Numbered from the stretch's first letter, positions 34,002 through 46,251 are shown. The stretch is 64,000 nt of DNA from Silene conica (GCA_029255685.2 CM055319.2:18255247-18319246); one strand, 5' to 3'. Numbers and translations: made by a program. Notes: a model not told the origin generated them from the letters alone.

Positions 34002-35668
34002 ATAAGTCAAATAAAAGGGGATAAGGTTCAGGGAAGTAAATACCATTTGCAGGAGGGGTTCATGTTCAATGGAAACAAACTGTGTGTGCCTAGGAGCTCT
34101 TACAAAAATCTATTGATTAAAGAATTCCACTGTGGAGGACTAGGGGGACATTTTGGAGTTCAGAAGACTTATGAGGTCCTGCAGGAACAGTTTTTCTGGC
34201 CAAAGATGTTGGGGGATATTCAGATGGTGCTAAGGAGGTGTGCTGTTTGTCAGAAAGCTAAGAGTTCATTTCAAGGAGGTGCCTATACACCCTTACAATA
34301 CCAGAGAGGCCTTGGGAAGATGTTAGCATGGACTTTATAGTTGCCTTACCTAAGACACAAAGAGGGAAGGATTCTGTGATGGTGGTAGTAGACAGATTCA
34401 GTAAAATGAGTCACTTTGTTCCTTGCAAAAAGACTGAGGATGTTGTTAATGTTGCAGAACTCTATTTGAGGGAGATTGTCAAGCTACATGGGGTTCCTAA
34501 GACAATTGTCTCAGATAGGGACACTAAATTCATGATCTATTTTTGGAGGTCCTTGTGGAAACTGATGGGGACTAAGCTATTGTTCAGTACAGCTTATCAC
34601 CCTCAGACTGATGGTCAGACTGAAGTAACAAACAAAACATTGGGAAGGATTTTGAGGTGCATTGTTAGCAAGTCATTAAAGGACTGGGATTTGAAACTAG
34701 CTCATGCTGAATTTGCATTCAACAGATCCCTTTCAACTGCAACAGGTCATAGTCCATTTGAGGTTGTTTATGGGGTCAACCCTTTACTGCCCATAGACCT
34801 TTCAAGCATTCCAAAAGAAGAAGTCAGTTTTAAGGCAAGAACCAGAGCAGAACAAATGATGAAATTGCATGCAGTGGTGAAGAGGGAAATAAAGAAGGCT
34901 AATGAGAGGTACATCAAGCAAGCTAAGGTCTCCAAAGGAAAGAAAAGTTTCAGTGTGGGAGATTTAGTGTGGGTGAATCTGAGGAAGGAGAGATTTCCAT
35001 CCAGAAGGAAGAACAAGTTGATGCCTAGGGCAGATGGACCTTTTGAGATCACAGAAAAAATGGGAGAGAATGCTTACAGGGTAGAACTACCAGGAGAGTA
35101 CAATGTCCATGGAACATTCAACACTGGTGATCTAAGTCCTTATTATGAGCCAGAAGAGGAGGGAGAACTGAGCTTGAGGTCAAGCTTTTTTCAACCAGGG
35201 GAGATTGCAGTAGGAACTCAACAGCGGGTCAGTCCAGAATTGGGGTCTAACACTAATACAACACAGATGCATTATCTCAGGCAAATAATCCAGATCTTGA
35301 TCAAGCAAGTCAGTCCATTACAGGTCTATTATCCAAAGGTTTTATCCACCCATCTACCAATGAAAAACACCCACCCCTACTCACAAAAGCAGCCACACAA
35401 AAACAGCCCAGTCACAACAAGAACATCCACATTCCTGAGCCCTGCCGCAAGGTTTTCTCAACCAATGCTGGACCCTTCTATCCCACTAAAACCAAGCCCA
35501 GCCAGTCCCAAAACAACCACCAGCCACCCAAAGGGTTGTGTGGTTCCACCCTTAATTAATGAAGATCAGTCCCAACCCAAAAACAAGAGCCAACAAAGTC
35601 ACCAAAAAAAAACAGCCAACCAGAAAAATTACAGTTTGCAGTTCAAGTATCAAAACAGTCACATGTGA
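34002..35668 (+). pseudogene. Integrase of the gypsy element, with tail running into the 3' LTR
   Basis: The H2C2 zinc domain is in 34047-34340 (FHCGGLGGHFGVQKTY, CAVCQKAKS). A frameshift near 34295-34325 moves the core to the frame 34328-35668: MDFIVALPK, VVVDRFSKM, SDRDTKF and DGQTEVTNKTLG supply the D, D and E residues. The C-terminal region (GPFEITEKMGENAYRVELP, FNTGDLSPYYE) is of the CRM/chromovirus type. No separate chromodomain is obvious. The frame does not stop at the LTR edge: it crosses 35206 and continues about 154 codons inside the 3' LTR. A pol-LTR overlap with a C-terminal targeting motif is known for some CRM elements. The 13-nt difference between the LTRs changes which frame is read in this tail. 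Confidence 0.83.
35195..35205 (+). other. Polypurine tract of the gypsy element
   Basis: AGGGGAGAT directly precedes the 3' LTR start TGCAG at 35206. A hairpin AGCTTG-AGGT-CAAGCT lies just upstream at 35171-35186, inside coding sequence. Confidence 0.65.
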
Positions 35669-36401
35669 GCTTCATTTTGCCTATTTTAGACCAACCTTGA
35701 GGAGTACTTAGTCAAGGTATCTTTCCCTTTTGTCCAACAGCCACGATGGTCCCAAATACTACCTCCACAAGAACCAAAAGAAGCATTTAATATCCAGAGA
35801 AAGAAGCCACAAAACTGTCACTTTCAGTCTGCAATGCTTTTTGCTTTTCTGTCTGTTTGTTTTTTTACTCTGCCAGTTTTTATTTTACCCTATTTTTCTT
35901 TCATAGAATAGCTTAATTACCTTTTGTCTAGTAGTAGAATTGATCCCAACCCTTGGATTGAGGTCTTTCTCCAAGGATTAGGTCACCCAACTGCCTATAT
36001 AAGGCCTGTTTTCAGAATGTAATGCTCAGACTTGATTAATATTGAAAATTGTTTGCTTGAGTATATCTCAGTGCATTTTAAATCTAACTCAACTCGAGCC
36101 TTGCTTAGTTGAGTAAGTCAGACTTAATTGTGGTCTTGTGCTTTGCTTAGATCATAGATTAAGTATCTGTGCAGTAATTATCAGGGAGTTCTGTGCTTAG
36201 CTTGAGCTCTGATAAGGCCTGTGTCTGAGAGGGACTAAATACTGTGCTCTGCTTGTATTGAAATCATTCTCAGAACCTATAACTATCTTGTTCCATTTCA
36301 GTTCAGAAGTTAAGTCAAATAATACTTATTAAAATACCTTACTTCCTACCCTTCAGTCCTTGACTGGTTTAATTGTGTAGACCCCCATAGTTTACACTGC
36401 A
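35206..36401 (+). repeat. 3' LTR of the gypsy element (1,196 bp)
   Basis: It differs from the 5' LTR by a 13-nt deletion, bounded by a 2-bp GA microhomology, and by four substitutions seen by eye (in CAGCGGGTC, ATTGGGGTC, GCAAATAATCC and AATACTTATT). It is followed by the target duplication ATGGC. Confidence 0.95.
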
Positions 36402-36549
36402 ATGGCCTATTTACCTTTTTCACGTTTGACAACGCACGTTTTACGTGCTTCATATCTTTAGCTACGTTACGTAATTACTTTTTCATTTACATATTTTACT
36501 TTATCGTGAACTTTTGCTCATAATATTTACACACCCTACCCTCCTCTTA

Positions 36550-36972
36550 GATCATCCCTAAGCAGAAGGTCGCCTTAATCGGGTCACCAACATATTAACC
36601 TTTAATCTCACCTTATTTATCTTGACCCACTTATACCCTCCCAAGCGGTCACGACCTAGGTCACCAACCCAATCAATTTTCCACTTTCCAACCTTCCCAA
36701 TCATTTTCTACATTCTCTACCCTACAAAACCTCTCTCCTACTCTTTTAATTATTATTATTTACTAAATATTAAAAATAAGTTATATTTGTAAACCAATCG
36801 TGTATTGCCATGTGGAAGGTCACCAAATGGTGACTTCTTCTTGTTCAGGGTCACCAATTGACCCCGACTTAATCAAGGTCGAGCTAATTATCGTCTAAGG
36901 TCTTGTTAATTAGATAATTAAGACGACCCAACAAAGTCGCGACCTGGTTGGCGACCTTGCTTGAGGATGGTC
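36550..36972 (+). mobile_element. PIF/Harbinger (Tourist)-type MITE, copy 1 (423 bp)
   Basis: Ends GATCATCCCTAAGCA and TGCTTGAGGATGGTC form imperfect terminal inverted repeats. TTA flanks it on both sides (36547-36549, 36973-36975), the 3-bp TWA duplication typical of PIF/Harbinger elements. The interior has repeated GGTCACC and GGTCGC words. It is about 90% alike by eye to the copy at 46252-46677 and in the same orientation. No ORF is present. Confidence 0.85.
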
Positions 36973-36975
36973 TTA

Positions 36976-37839
36976 AGAAAAGAGTCAAAATCTCTCTATA
37001 TTCTTCCCTAATACATTAATTACATTCATTCTCAACAAAATTTTCAAATCAATCTTAATTTTCATATTAAACAAGAAATTACTTCAATTTATCAATAAAT
37101 TACACTAACTTTATTTGCTTAACTTTGCTTTAATCGTTTTCTTCAATTTGAATTTGATTTTTTCAATTAGGGTTTGTGGGAAAGGCAACCTAATGAATTA
37201 TTGAAAGTCATTAGAAATCCCACCAACATAATTAATCTTCTTTTTCAATCAACTTCAATGTCGTCAAAAATCATGGCACCATAACTAATTAAAATTTGCA
37301 TTAAAAAATGAGAAAACTTGGATTCATAGAAATTTGCAATCAACCATCAATGTTAAAATTAAGTTGGCAATGATTGATCAGGGAAGACACTTGAATGCAA
37401 ATTATTTGTGGATGTAAAAGTTAATGGTGATTGGTGATGACATCCATGTAACTTATCAACCAAATAGATTTCATCGTTTGATATTGAATTGCAGATTGCT
37501 GATAATAAAATCTAATTGTAGAATGTAAACCAAGAGTTGTATGAATTGGGGAAAATTTTGAAGTTTGAGATTTCTTTTTTTGGTTTAGAGTAAGTTATTT
37601 CTTTAGAGAGAAGGAAGACACAATAGGAGTTTAGGTGGATGAAAATGAAAAACTAATTGCGGAAACATGTACATGATTGAGTAAATCATGTACATGAAAG
37701 ATCAACACCCTATTTTTATGGACAATATTTTCTTATTTATTTTATCTGATAATTTACCTTTTTAATTGATTTATTAACTTGCTTATTTTTTTACTTGCTC
37801 GATAACCTCGTTTATTTATTATTTTGCCGAATTCATTCA
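36976..37839. other. AT-rich intergenic stretch with one long hairpin
   Basis: No gene is seen. At 37666-37696 a perfect 13-bp inverted repeat CATGTACATGATT / AATCATGTACATG encloses a 5-nt loop. Confidence 0.6.
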
Positions 37840-37847
37840 CCAACTAG

Positions 37848-38510
37848 TAGGGATGGCAGTGGGTCGACAACCCAACCCAGACCCTTAGGTCTGACCCTAA
37901 CGGGTCGGGTATGGGTTTGAATTTTTGAGACCCACTCGGGTATGGGTCGAGTATGGGTCTTATATAAAAACTTTGGTTCCGGGTCCGGGTCCGGGTCTTG
38001 GTCTTGGGACCCTACCCGACCCTTAGACCCTTATATTTATTATAAAAAAAAAACAAAAACAAAAAACACACATACGAACGTCAATAACCCAAATAATACA
38101 CACAAACAGATGATCCTTATTAGTTATCATTAATATACTATACGCATATCCAAATAACCATTAAGAATAACGAGGAAATTGATGAGAATGATGAGTTTGG
38201 GTACGGTAAACGATATAATTTAGGGTCGGGTATGGGTAATGATTCAAATAACCAAGACTTTATAATACTTTAATCAAAACTTTGTAATTTAATTCGAACT
38301 TTGGTACATTTTATTGAATGACTCGTTAAGAAAAATTGGACCCTAGGGTTGACCCTACCCGGACCCAGACCCATTAGGGTCGGGTATGGGTCCATTAATT
38401 TCAGACCCTTTAGGGTCTGAGTCGGGTATGGGTCTAAGGTTTTTTACTTCGGGTCGGGTCGGTTCGGGTCGGGTCGGACCCTACCCAGACCCTACCCATT
38501 ATCATCCCTA
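37848..38510. mobile_element. hAT-type non-autonomous element (663 bp) with GGGTCGGGT-rich arms
   Basis: Begins TAGGGATGGCAGTGGGT and ends ACCCATTATCATCCCTA, which are imperfect terminal inverted repeats. CCAACTAG flanks it exactly on both sides (37840-37847, 38511-38518), the 8-bp duplication of hAT elements. Both arms are arrays of GGGTCGGGT and GACCCTACCC words, and the middle is AT-rich. The ORFs in the arms are chance products of the repeat. Confidence 0.88.
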
Positions 38511-38750
38511 CCAACTAGTATACGAATTTAACTCAAATTCATCAAATTCCCATTATCATTTCATGCTTCATAATAGAGGTTTGTTTTATAATAGTAAATC
38601 CCCATTATTATTTCATACTTCATAATAGAGGTTTGTTTTATAATAGTTTGTGCTTATTAAAAATGTTATGTGATTCTTCTTATATAGGATGGTGATACCA
38701 TATTAAGGAGTCAAAATAAGGTTAAACTATGCTTCTTTGTTAATGATAAA

Positions 38751-40300
38751 CTAGTTTTCATGTCTGTGTGTTGCACGGATATTAATATAAGTTGCAATTA
38801 TAGTGTATTGTACTACTTATTTAGTTGTAAAACATTAATCGTACCTTTAATGTTTGATATACTATTATTTTAGTTTTCAGTCAGTTATTAACTTAACGTC
38901 ATTGCTATATTGAGAAAAAAGTAGATAATTCTTTATTTACTTGACAACTACGGTATGGGAGAAATGGTGAATGAATGAAGGGTTCCAAGAGTACATCTAA
39001 AATGATATAATGGAGTTAAGCGTGTTACAGTCATTTTCATCATGGAAAAAAAATAACTCAATTAAAAGTTAAATATTCACATGTACATGATATATATTCG
39101 CCTTCATTTTCATCTAATGTTATAACCTTCCATTTTTGTACAATTTAATCCAATGTTTTCCTTCCATACTTGGTAATATAATTGACATAAATATATTTTT
39201 TTATTTCTTATATTTAGAATGATATTATTGTAACTAAACTCCACATTACATCTTTTATACATACCTCTAAATATTTTCAAGAATACCGCCACAAAAAATA
39301 CTATAAATTCATTTCACATTAAATTTATTGCCCTACTCACGGGAGAATTCAATTGGATTGAAAGAAGTATAACATTTGATAGTTTAGTTTTGTGTCTAAG
39401 GAATAAACAAAATTTAGTTTTTACACATGATATTTTAAACGTTTTTAGCCTATATTTATATTATTTGTTGGTTCTTAGTTTCATATAATACATTTTTTCA
39501 AATAAAATTTATCTATTTACCTCCCCCAATCAATATCTCACGTTACCCACTTTTTTCCCATATTCAACAATTTCCACCCGACTAATCAACTAAGTCCATC
39601 AGAATCAACCTTAACTGTATTCATATTCCTCAACAATTCAGCCCCACATATGAATATATTTTTCTCTCTCCTAAATCACACTCATAAACGTCAGAGAGTA
39701 ACTCTAACCACCGAGTACCCTTCACACCCACTTAACCATCAAAATCAATTGTAAGAAAACCCCCAACCTACCGACATTTACTTGTACTACTCAAATCCAC
39801 TCTTCAACATCAGAGAGTAATCCTACCTCCAATACACTAATTATCTGCTCTCTCAACACCTATCTATCACGTCCAATGTAAAATCAAGTTGCACCCTATA
39901 ACAATCAAAATTGAGTATACATACATCTTGCTTCAGAGATTTTTAACCTTTTATCACAGCATCTAAGCCTCTATTATTTTCACAAAATAGAACATTGAGA
40001 TACAATTTATTTACCTACTTTCTCATTTGTTCTAATCATTGACTTAATGCATACGTATCATTTTTCCGCACCATTATTTAGGTATTCGGCGTACCTTCTC
40101 ACCTAACTACCCAATTTGACCGACATAATCAACTGTACGTATCCTTGAACAACCTAACGTATAGATATTTTTTGTAAAATTCAAATCACATTTATAAACG
40201 TCGGAGAGTAACCATATGCCCAAAGATACTTACCTCCTCCCTCGAGACCTATCTATCCTCATCCTTAAAAAATCGACATATGCAATGCAAAATCAACCCC
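38751..40300 (-). mobile_element. Helitron-like element, 3' end at 38751; 5' end not found
   Basis: On the minus strand the sequence ends CATGAAAACTAG followed by T, with an upstream imperfect hairpin (TCCGTG...CACAGA), as Helitron 3' ends do. Inside, at about 39520-40290, are at least two diverged copies of a repeat (with TTCAACATCAGAGAGTAA and CCTACCGACATTTACTTG) whose inverse complement recurs in the element at 49402-52397. The far end is uncertain, so the right coordinate is approximate. No coding region is present. Confidence 0.45.
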
Positions 40301-40489
40301 TACCGTATGAGATAATATATTAATCATATATTATAAAGATATGCTCATATTTTATAAAAATATTTTATCATTATTATATCTTTGTATCATATATATCAAA
40401 TATCTTGTTGATTTGCTAATATTTTTACATAAAATCTTCGAACCTCGTTATTGAAAACATCGGAAGAAAAAAAATACAAAAATAAACAA

Positions 40490-40661
40490 TTTTATATACT
40501 TGAGTTTGGCTCGAGCTTGTGTTAAAACTCGCAAGCTTTGTAACGAGCGCATTTTTTTAAAGCTCGGGTAAGATCGGCTCGAGCTCGAGTTTTGGTAATT
40601 GAGCACAAGCCGAGCAAGGTCAAGCTCGGGCTCGGCTCGGCTCAACTCGTTAACACCGCCG
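40490..40661. repeat. GCTCGGCTCG-rich degenerate repeat
   Basis: The words CTCGAGCTCG, GGGCTCGGCTCGGCTC and the edge AACTCGTTAACACC resemble one arm of another GC-rich hAT-type family common in plants. Only one arm is present and no target duplication is seen. The antisense ORF over it is not considered a gene. Confidence 0.4.
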
Positions 40662-41376
40662 CGTACATATTATACAAATACGTTTTTGCTAATGGTCTAA
40701 CATTCAATTAATTAGTATAACCTGAGAAATTTGTCCCACATCGGTAGAATGTGGGTGTGTGTGGAGATTTGTCTCATATCGGTAGAATGTGAGGCTTGTA
40801 ATATGTTTATAATAACTTCCATCCACCACTTAGTAACAAGGTCTTGTGCTTTTGGGTTTAAGTGAGGACAAATAACGGCCCAAAAGTGTGCACCCATCTT
40901 ATTGGGTTTGTGTTACGACGGTGGCGGGTTAGGTTGTTACAATTAGTGCATACGTTTTTTAAACCACAAAATAGTTAGAGGATTAAGTTTTCTGTTTTGG
41001 GGGTTTATGTTGTTGGATATTTGGGTGAGTAAGGACTAAGGGATGAATAGAGGTTTTTGAAAAAAACGATTTTAAGTTTTTTTTTTTATCTAAGTTATAA
41101 ATTGTATTTTATTTCTATTGTTTAATAATAAAAATTTGTTTAGGTTACGAGTAAGGCGGGTATAAGCGGAGCGGGGACATGCGGGGTGGGGCGGGCAGGG
41201 GGATGTGGGGCGGGGTGAGAATGGGGTGGGTCTCATGTGATACCCGCACCCGCCTCACGACCTGCAACGAATTATACTTTTGAAACCCATCCCCGCCCCA
41301 CGACCCATCAATTCATTACCCGTCCCCGCCCCACTTGGGGCAAGATCCGCAAAAACCCATCCCACTGATATTCCTA
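40662..41376. mobile_element. Old, truncated hAT-type element related to 61676-62610
   Basis: The right arm (about 41148-41376) has GGCGGGTATAAGCGGAGCGG and ends CCCACTGATATTCCTA, matching the end of the complete copy at 61676-62610 with several changes. Its interior (TTATACAAATACG, AACATTCAATTAA) also matches. The left arm is missing and the solo LTR at 40716-40941 lies within. The right arm is strongly G-rich on the plus strand. Confidence 0.6.
40716..40941 (-). mobile_element. Small solo LTR (226 bp, TRIM-like), copy A
   Basis: On the minus strand it begins TGTAACAACC and ends GGTTATA. ATTAG flanks it exactly (40711-40715, 40942-40946), the 5-bp duplication of LTR elements. Inner words such as CCCAATAAGATGGGTGCA, TTTGTCCTCACTTAA and CCTTGTTACTAAGTGG recur in copy B at 57345-57547. 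No coding region is present; the parent element is unknown. Confidence 0.75.
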
Positions 41377-42056
41377 CGTGTAGCCACTGTAGGGTAGGAA
41401 TTTATTAATAGTTTATTTTTGGTATGAGCCAAGAGATCTCTTCCTCGGGCCTTAAAATTAGGGTTCGATTCTTACTCACAAATATAATACGATAGTTTGA
41501 ACCAAAGCATAAAAGCAGTTGGTCTTGCTTCAGACGATAATTTTGGTCTGAAATAATAAGACGGAATTTTATAACCATTTTGCAGTCAAATGTGACCATT
41601 ATTGACAAACAAATTATCATAAGCCGTAACATTAACCACACTATTGTGTTTACATTCAACTATAAAATGGTCATATATAGCCCGTCTGAAACTTCAAACC
41701 AAAAATAAGCTTCCGAAACAAGAATGTGGGTAAAAGTGATGCATATTCCCTGTTCACAAAAAGTGAGTTAACGCATTACATCATCCGGGTTACCTGTGAC
41801 CAAAAAATGGGAAAAGAAATGACGTGGCTTAGAAAATATGGATTTGGATTGTACAAAGAGATCCAAAATGAGACCCGACAAAGGGAGCAATGAGCATGGC
41901 GTAACGCATAAAATACTGAGCATGTTTATTTTGACCTTGAAAAACAAACATTCTTACTACAAATTAGATTAGATGGTTATTCAAGTTACGACTTTACACA
42001 TTTGAGCTAAATTTGAAATCTAATTCGTTTTGTTAATAACTTAATAAGTAACGAAA
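41377..42056. other. Upstream region of the hydrolase gene
   Basis: No ORF or RNA gene is supported. The hydrolase promoter should lie in the last few hundred bases, but no clear TATA box was identified. Confidence 0.5.
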
Positions 42057-44496
42057 ATGGGTGATGATGTTACAAGTAACAAGAGGAAGATTTCAGCTTC
42101 ATCTGCCAGATCTCACACTCGCAAATCTAATCCTTCTTCCTCCTTTTCAGGTTTTACTTCATATTTTCCCCCCTTTTTATTTATGATTACACTCATCTGG
42201 GTTATATCTTTTATTAATCATAACTATAATTATGTGATTTATCCCAGATTATCTTTTATTTTACCCTAGATTTGTTGCTTTATGTATGTCCGCTTCTGCC
42301 TGTTGTTATTTGTAAGTGGAGCACTTCAATACATACTCATAGGATTGATCACACCAAAAAGGATGTTAATATGTTATAGGGACCAACAAAAAGCGTGTCC
42401 CATTTATCAAGTCGGGTATTACCTAAACAAAATTCTCATTTGTAACGGCAATATCCGTAGTAAACTTGTGACGGGTCAAATAAAACTCAATTGAGGAAAT
42501 AAAGACTAAGTATTTATGTTTATCTATGCACTTTTATCATTGTTTTATCAAAACGAGTGGTATACTTGACCCGTCGCAAGCTTATGACGGATTGTGAAGG
42601 ATAGACCCGTCATAAGAGAGACTTATTGTTACCTAAATATGTCCGTCTTAACTCTTAATGGAGGAGACTATTTGATATTCGCATGGGTCCGTCTCTGCTT
42701 TAAGTTTAGACCAACTTATTTGACATGTTTTGAGAAGTTTTAAGGTGGATTGAGACCCTATATATTAGCATGGGTCTAACTCTTAAGTTGAGACGAGGAT
42801 CGAGTGAGACGTTCTTTGTCGCGTACAAAAGTCGGGTCTTGGATTTGAGACCCATCATAGTTGACTAATGTTCCATGAATGAAATAAGTGAATATCACAT
42901 GACAATGACATATGTTGTAGAGCGTTTTAATGATTTTATAAGCTAATGTTAAGTGGAGTAAAGATAGTCTTATTGTTGCAGTTGCTAATTTTCAGGTGTA
43001 TACCAGAAAATTATTCTGGTGGTGCTAGTGGTCTGCTTGGCCTGGGGTTATAAGGCTATTCGCCCTCCTCCGCCCAAACTCTGCGGTACTTCTTCTGGTC
43101 CTCCCGTCACAGCTCCCAGAATTAAGCTACGGGATGGAAGACATTTGGCCTATCAACTATATGGAGTTCCCAAACATGAAGCAAAGCACAGCTTCATTTT
43201 CGTCCATGGCTTCGACTCCTGCAGGCACCATGCCTTCATTGCCACCCAAGTTTCACCTGTATTTTACTTTTCATCATACATTTTTCTCCTTTATCCCTTT
43301 TTTTCTTCCTTTATTTAAGTTTCTTCACTTCGCCTAATTTCCTTTAGGATACCATCCAAAGCTTGGGGTTACACATTGTGGGATTTGATAGACCTGGCTA
43401 TTGTGAAAGTGATCCAGACCCTAATCGAACTCCGGAAAGCATGGCATTAGATATACAAGAGCTCGCTGATCAACTTGCCCTCGGCCCTAAATTTTATTTG
43501 GTTGGTTACTCCATGGGAGGAGAGTTGGTATGGGGCTGCCTCAAGTATATTCCACACAGGTATATTTGTTATTCTTCTCTTCAATTTGGTTTTTGCCTCC
43601 AAACACATTTCTTTTCATATTTCTTTTTTTTTTGGCTGAATATGGTCACAGGCTAGCAGGGGCATCGCTGGTTACGCCTGTTGCCAACTATTGGTGGTCT
43701 GGCTTACCTGCCAACTTATCTACACAAGCATACTACTTGCAGCATCCTCGGGATCTGTGGTCAGTGCGAGTGGCACACTATGCACCCTGGCTCACTTACT
43801 GGTGGCAGACTCAGAAGCTATTTCCACCTTCAAGTGTTATTTCTCACAGTCGTGACATCCTGTCTCGTCAGGACGCACAACTTATGGCCTTATTTGAGAA
43901 TCCTGCAAATGCGGTACTGACCTATGTCTTCTAACATTTTGGTACTGACATTACACCTACACACATTGTTGACTTTATGCGTTATATAACCTAGTCCTAT
44001 ATGCTTGTGAGGTAGCTGTTCGTTTGAGATATAAAACTCTGATTCATGCATATCCTGGACTGTCTGTGTTATGAACCAAGCCAGTTTTACGTGAATCAGA
44101 TGAACAATCTGATGATTAAAAGTTTGAGTGCTTTCGAACCATTACTGTTTGACTAACATGATGGCTTTATCAATGCTCTGTCCTCCCTTGTCGCATCAGG
44201 TTCCAGTGAGACAGCAAGGGGAATATGAATCCTTACATCGGGACATGATTGTTGGGTTTGGGAAGTGGAATTTCTGTCCTACAGAGCTGGAAAATCCATT
44301 TGAAAACAGACAAGGCAGTGTTCACCTCTGGCAAGGAGAGGAAGATATGATTGTCCCAGCAATACTAAACCGCTACATAGCGCAAAGGTTGCCATGGGTT
44401 CAGTACCATGATCTCCCCGGAGCTGGCCATTTATTTCCTTATGCCAAGGGATTGAGCGAGGCTATTATTAAAGCCCAGCTGTCTGTTGAATCTTAG
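42057..44496 (+). CDS. Membrane-anchored alpha/beta hydrolase, five exons
   Basis: Exons are 42057-42150, 42996-43258, 43348-43559, 43652-43913 and 44200-44496. All junctions are GT-AG with consistent phases, giving 1,128 nt and 375 residues. A basic Ser-rich N-terminus precedes one hydrophobic segment (residues about 37-53), predicting a single-pass signal anchor with the hydrolase domain behind it. The fold's marks are present: oxyanion HG at 102-103 (FVHGFDS), FDRPGYCESDPDP at 132-144, nucleophile Ser174 in GYSMG, Asp326 in GEEDMIVP and His354 in GAGHLFPY. IPHRLAGASLVTPVANYWW is typical of the plant group annotated only as alpha/beta-hydrolase superfamily. Substrate and pathway are unknown. 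Start choice: first ATG, matching the usual N-terminus of homologs. The gene looks intact. Confidence 0.93.
42571..42590. repeat. Palindrome within hydrolase intron 1
   Basis: CCGTCGCAAG/CTTATGACGG is a 20-nt near-palindrome in intron 1 (42151-42995). Related CCGTC/GACGG and GACGGGTC words occur at 42470-42620, which suggests the remnant of a small inverted-repeat element. No ends were defined. Confidence 0.4.
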
Positions 44497-46248
44497 CACA
44501 ATACTTTTGCCGGGCATTTAATTGATCATTTGTAATCTTATTACCAGTTTCATTTGTGTTATCTTCAATACAAAAGCGGCATGTTCGTCCTTGGTGAGAC
44601 GAGACCATCTTCCATGTTAGAACTATTTATTATCTACAATAAGTTTAATTTATTTATTTCTGCTTTGAGGCAATGAAACCAAGTTGTTTTGTCATGAGTT
44701 TACTTGATGTCTACTCAAGCCAATTACCCGTTTTGCTCAATGGCTAGGAAGTATAGGTTCACCACCCCTATGATGGTAAATGCTGGCCCTTAACCTGCAG
44801 GATTAGGGCTCCGGTCGTATTCAGTTGGCTCACATTGACAATTCAGGTGCTCGGGATGGGCTTGACATGGTGTCTCTGCGTAGAAGGAAGACGGTTATTG
44901 ATAGTCAGTAGAGGAAGGATGCTTAAGCCCCATATGATGGTACAATCAGAATAAGTCCTTGAATTTAAACAAAGTTTTTCTACGTAGTGTCCTTGTACTT
45001 CTTTGAATTCTACGTGGTAGCCGTGCTTTTCAAAAATATCAAAAATATTCGAGGTACCTCTAAATTAATGAAAACATATTAACATACTCAAACTTTTTCA
45101 ATTCACCCCATCTAAATGTTTAGTTTGTACATCTTATTTGACAACAGTAAAGGAAAGCTACCATAGCCTAATTTGCTTACCTTTACTGCTGTAAAAAAAA
45201 AGTTTATACATTTTTGATTGATTTTTCCGACATAATTTGTCATGCTAGTAATATAAACTTGGGTTACTCAATCGTAAACATATCTTCATTAAAAAGTTTA
45301 ATTGATTAATAACGTAGTTTTTAGCAGTTTGGGTATTTTATTAACATTTTACTAAATTTAAGGACATCACTGATAGAGTATATTCAAAAACACGAGAATA
45401 CCACGTAAAATTCGAAAAAACATAAGAATACACATAAAAAACCTTTAAACAATGGATCATAATTCCTCAATTAGTGAAGTAATTTAGTTGTTTATCAATT
45501 ATTCATATGTTTTGTTGAAATTACGTTTGGTCTATCAATTAACTAAAATAATATGTTTAATTCTTTATCAATTAATTTGCCAAGACTCTAAACCTTAAGA
45601 CTAGCTATAAACGTAGCCGAACTCCTAAAAAGGAAGTGAAAATTAAAAAGTTAACTGAAACCCGAAAAGATAAGTAATAAGGTAATTGAAAATTTGGAGT
45701 TGATAAGATAACTGATTATATAAAAAAGTGTTCGTCAAAATAGCTGAAAATATACCTGATTTTTAATAGAATGAGTAAAATAATATAATATTTTTTTAAT
45801 ACTATAAATTGAAGGGGTAAAAACATTAAAAAAAATAACTTATTTCAGGTATTTAAAATTGCAAATACTACTCTTATTAACATTCATTTTAAATAACTTA
45901 TTTAGTCTTGCAAAACACTAAAATTAACAAATTTTCGTCAAAGAAGCTATTTAAACTGTGATATCAAACATTGCCTTAATTAACACTCCTTCTACTGATA
46001 TCCACTTTGCATGTTTTCATTTTATACACTATTTACAAATAAACATTCAATTTCAATTTTCTCCTAATAAATAAGAGAAAATATATTCATGTACAATCTT
46101 ATTTGCAAGGTGGATATAAATGAAGGGGTGAAGTGTGAACTTACAAATGTAAAAAAGAAATACGCAAAGGTTTGGAAAGGTAATTGGAGAAGTTGTGGGT
46201 CACCGACACTACAATATAGGAGTACTTCGTATATGCAAAATTGAGGAG
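44497..46248. other. Intergenic region downstream of the hydrolase
   Basis: The first 100-200 bases should hold the hydrolase 3' UTR. The rest is AT-rich with no ORF, RNA gene or paired element ends that can be supported. Confidence 0.5.
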
Positions 46249-46251
46249 TAA

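Larger units (their letters stand above)
29522..36401 (+). mobile_element. Ty3/gypsy retrotransposon, CRM-like chromovirus, recent but defective
   Basis: LTRs at 29522-30730 and 35206-36401 share TGCAG...CTGCA ends. The insertion is flanked by ATGGC at 29517-29521 and 36402-36406. Between them lie a primer-binding site, gag-protease, reverse transcriptase/RNase H and integrase in the Ty3/gypsy order. The LTRs differ by four substitutions seen by eye and one 13-nt indel, so insertion is recent. Pol carries at least four frame-breaking lesions. Centromeric CRM lineage is suggested by the protease type (DGGSCTNVAS, LLLGRPWEFDR), the gag, and a pol frame that runs into the 3' LTR, but a phylogeny is needed. 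Confidence 0.93.
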
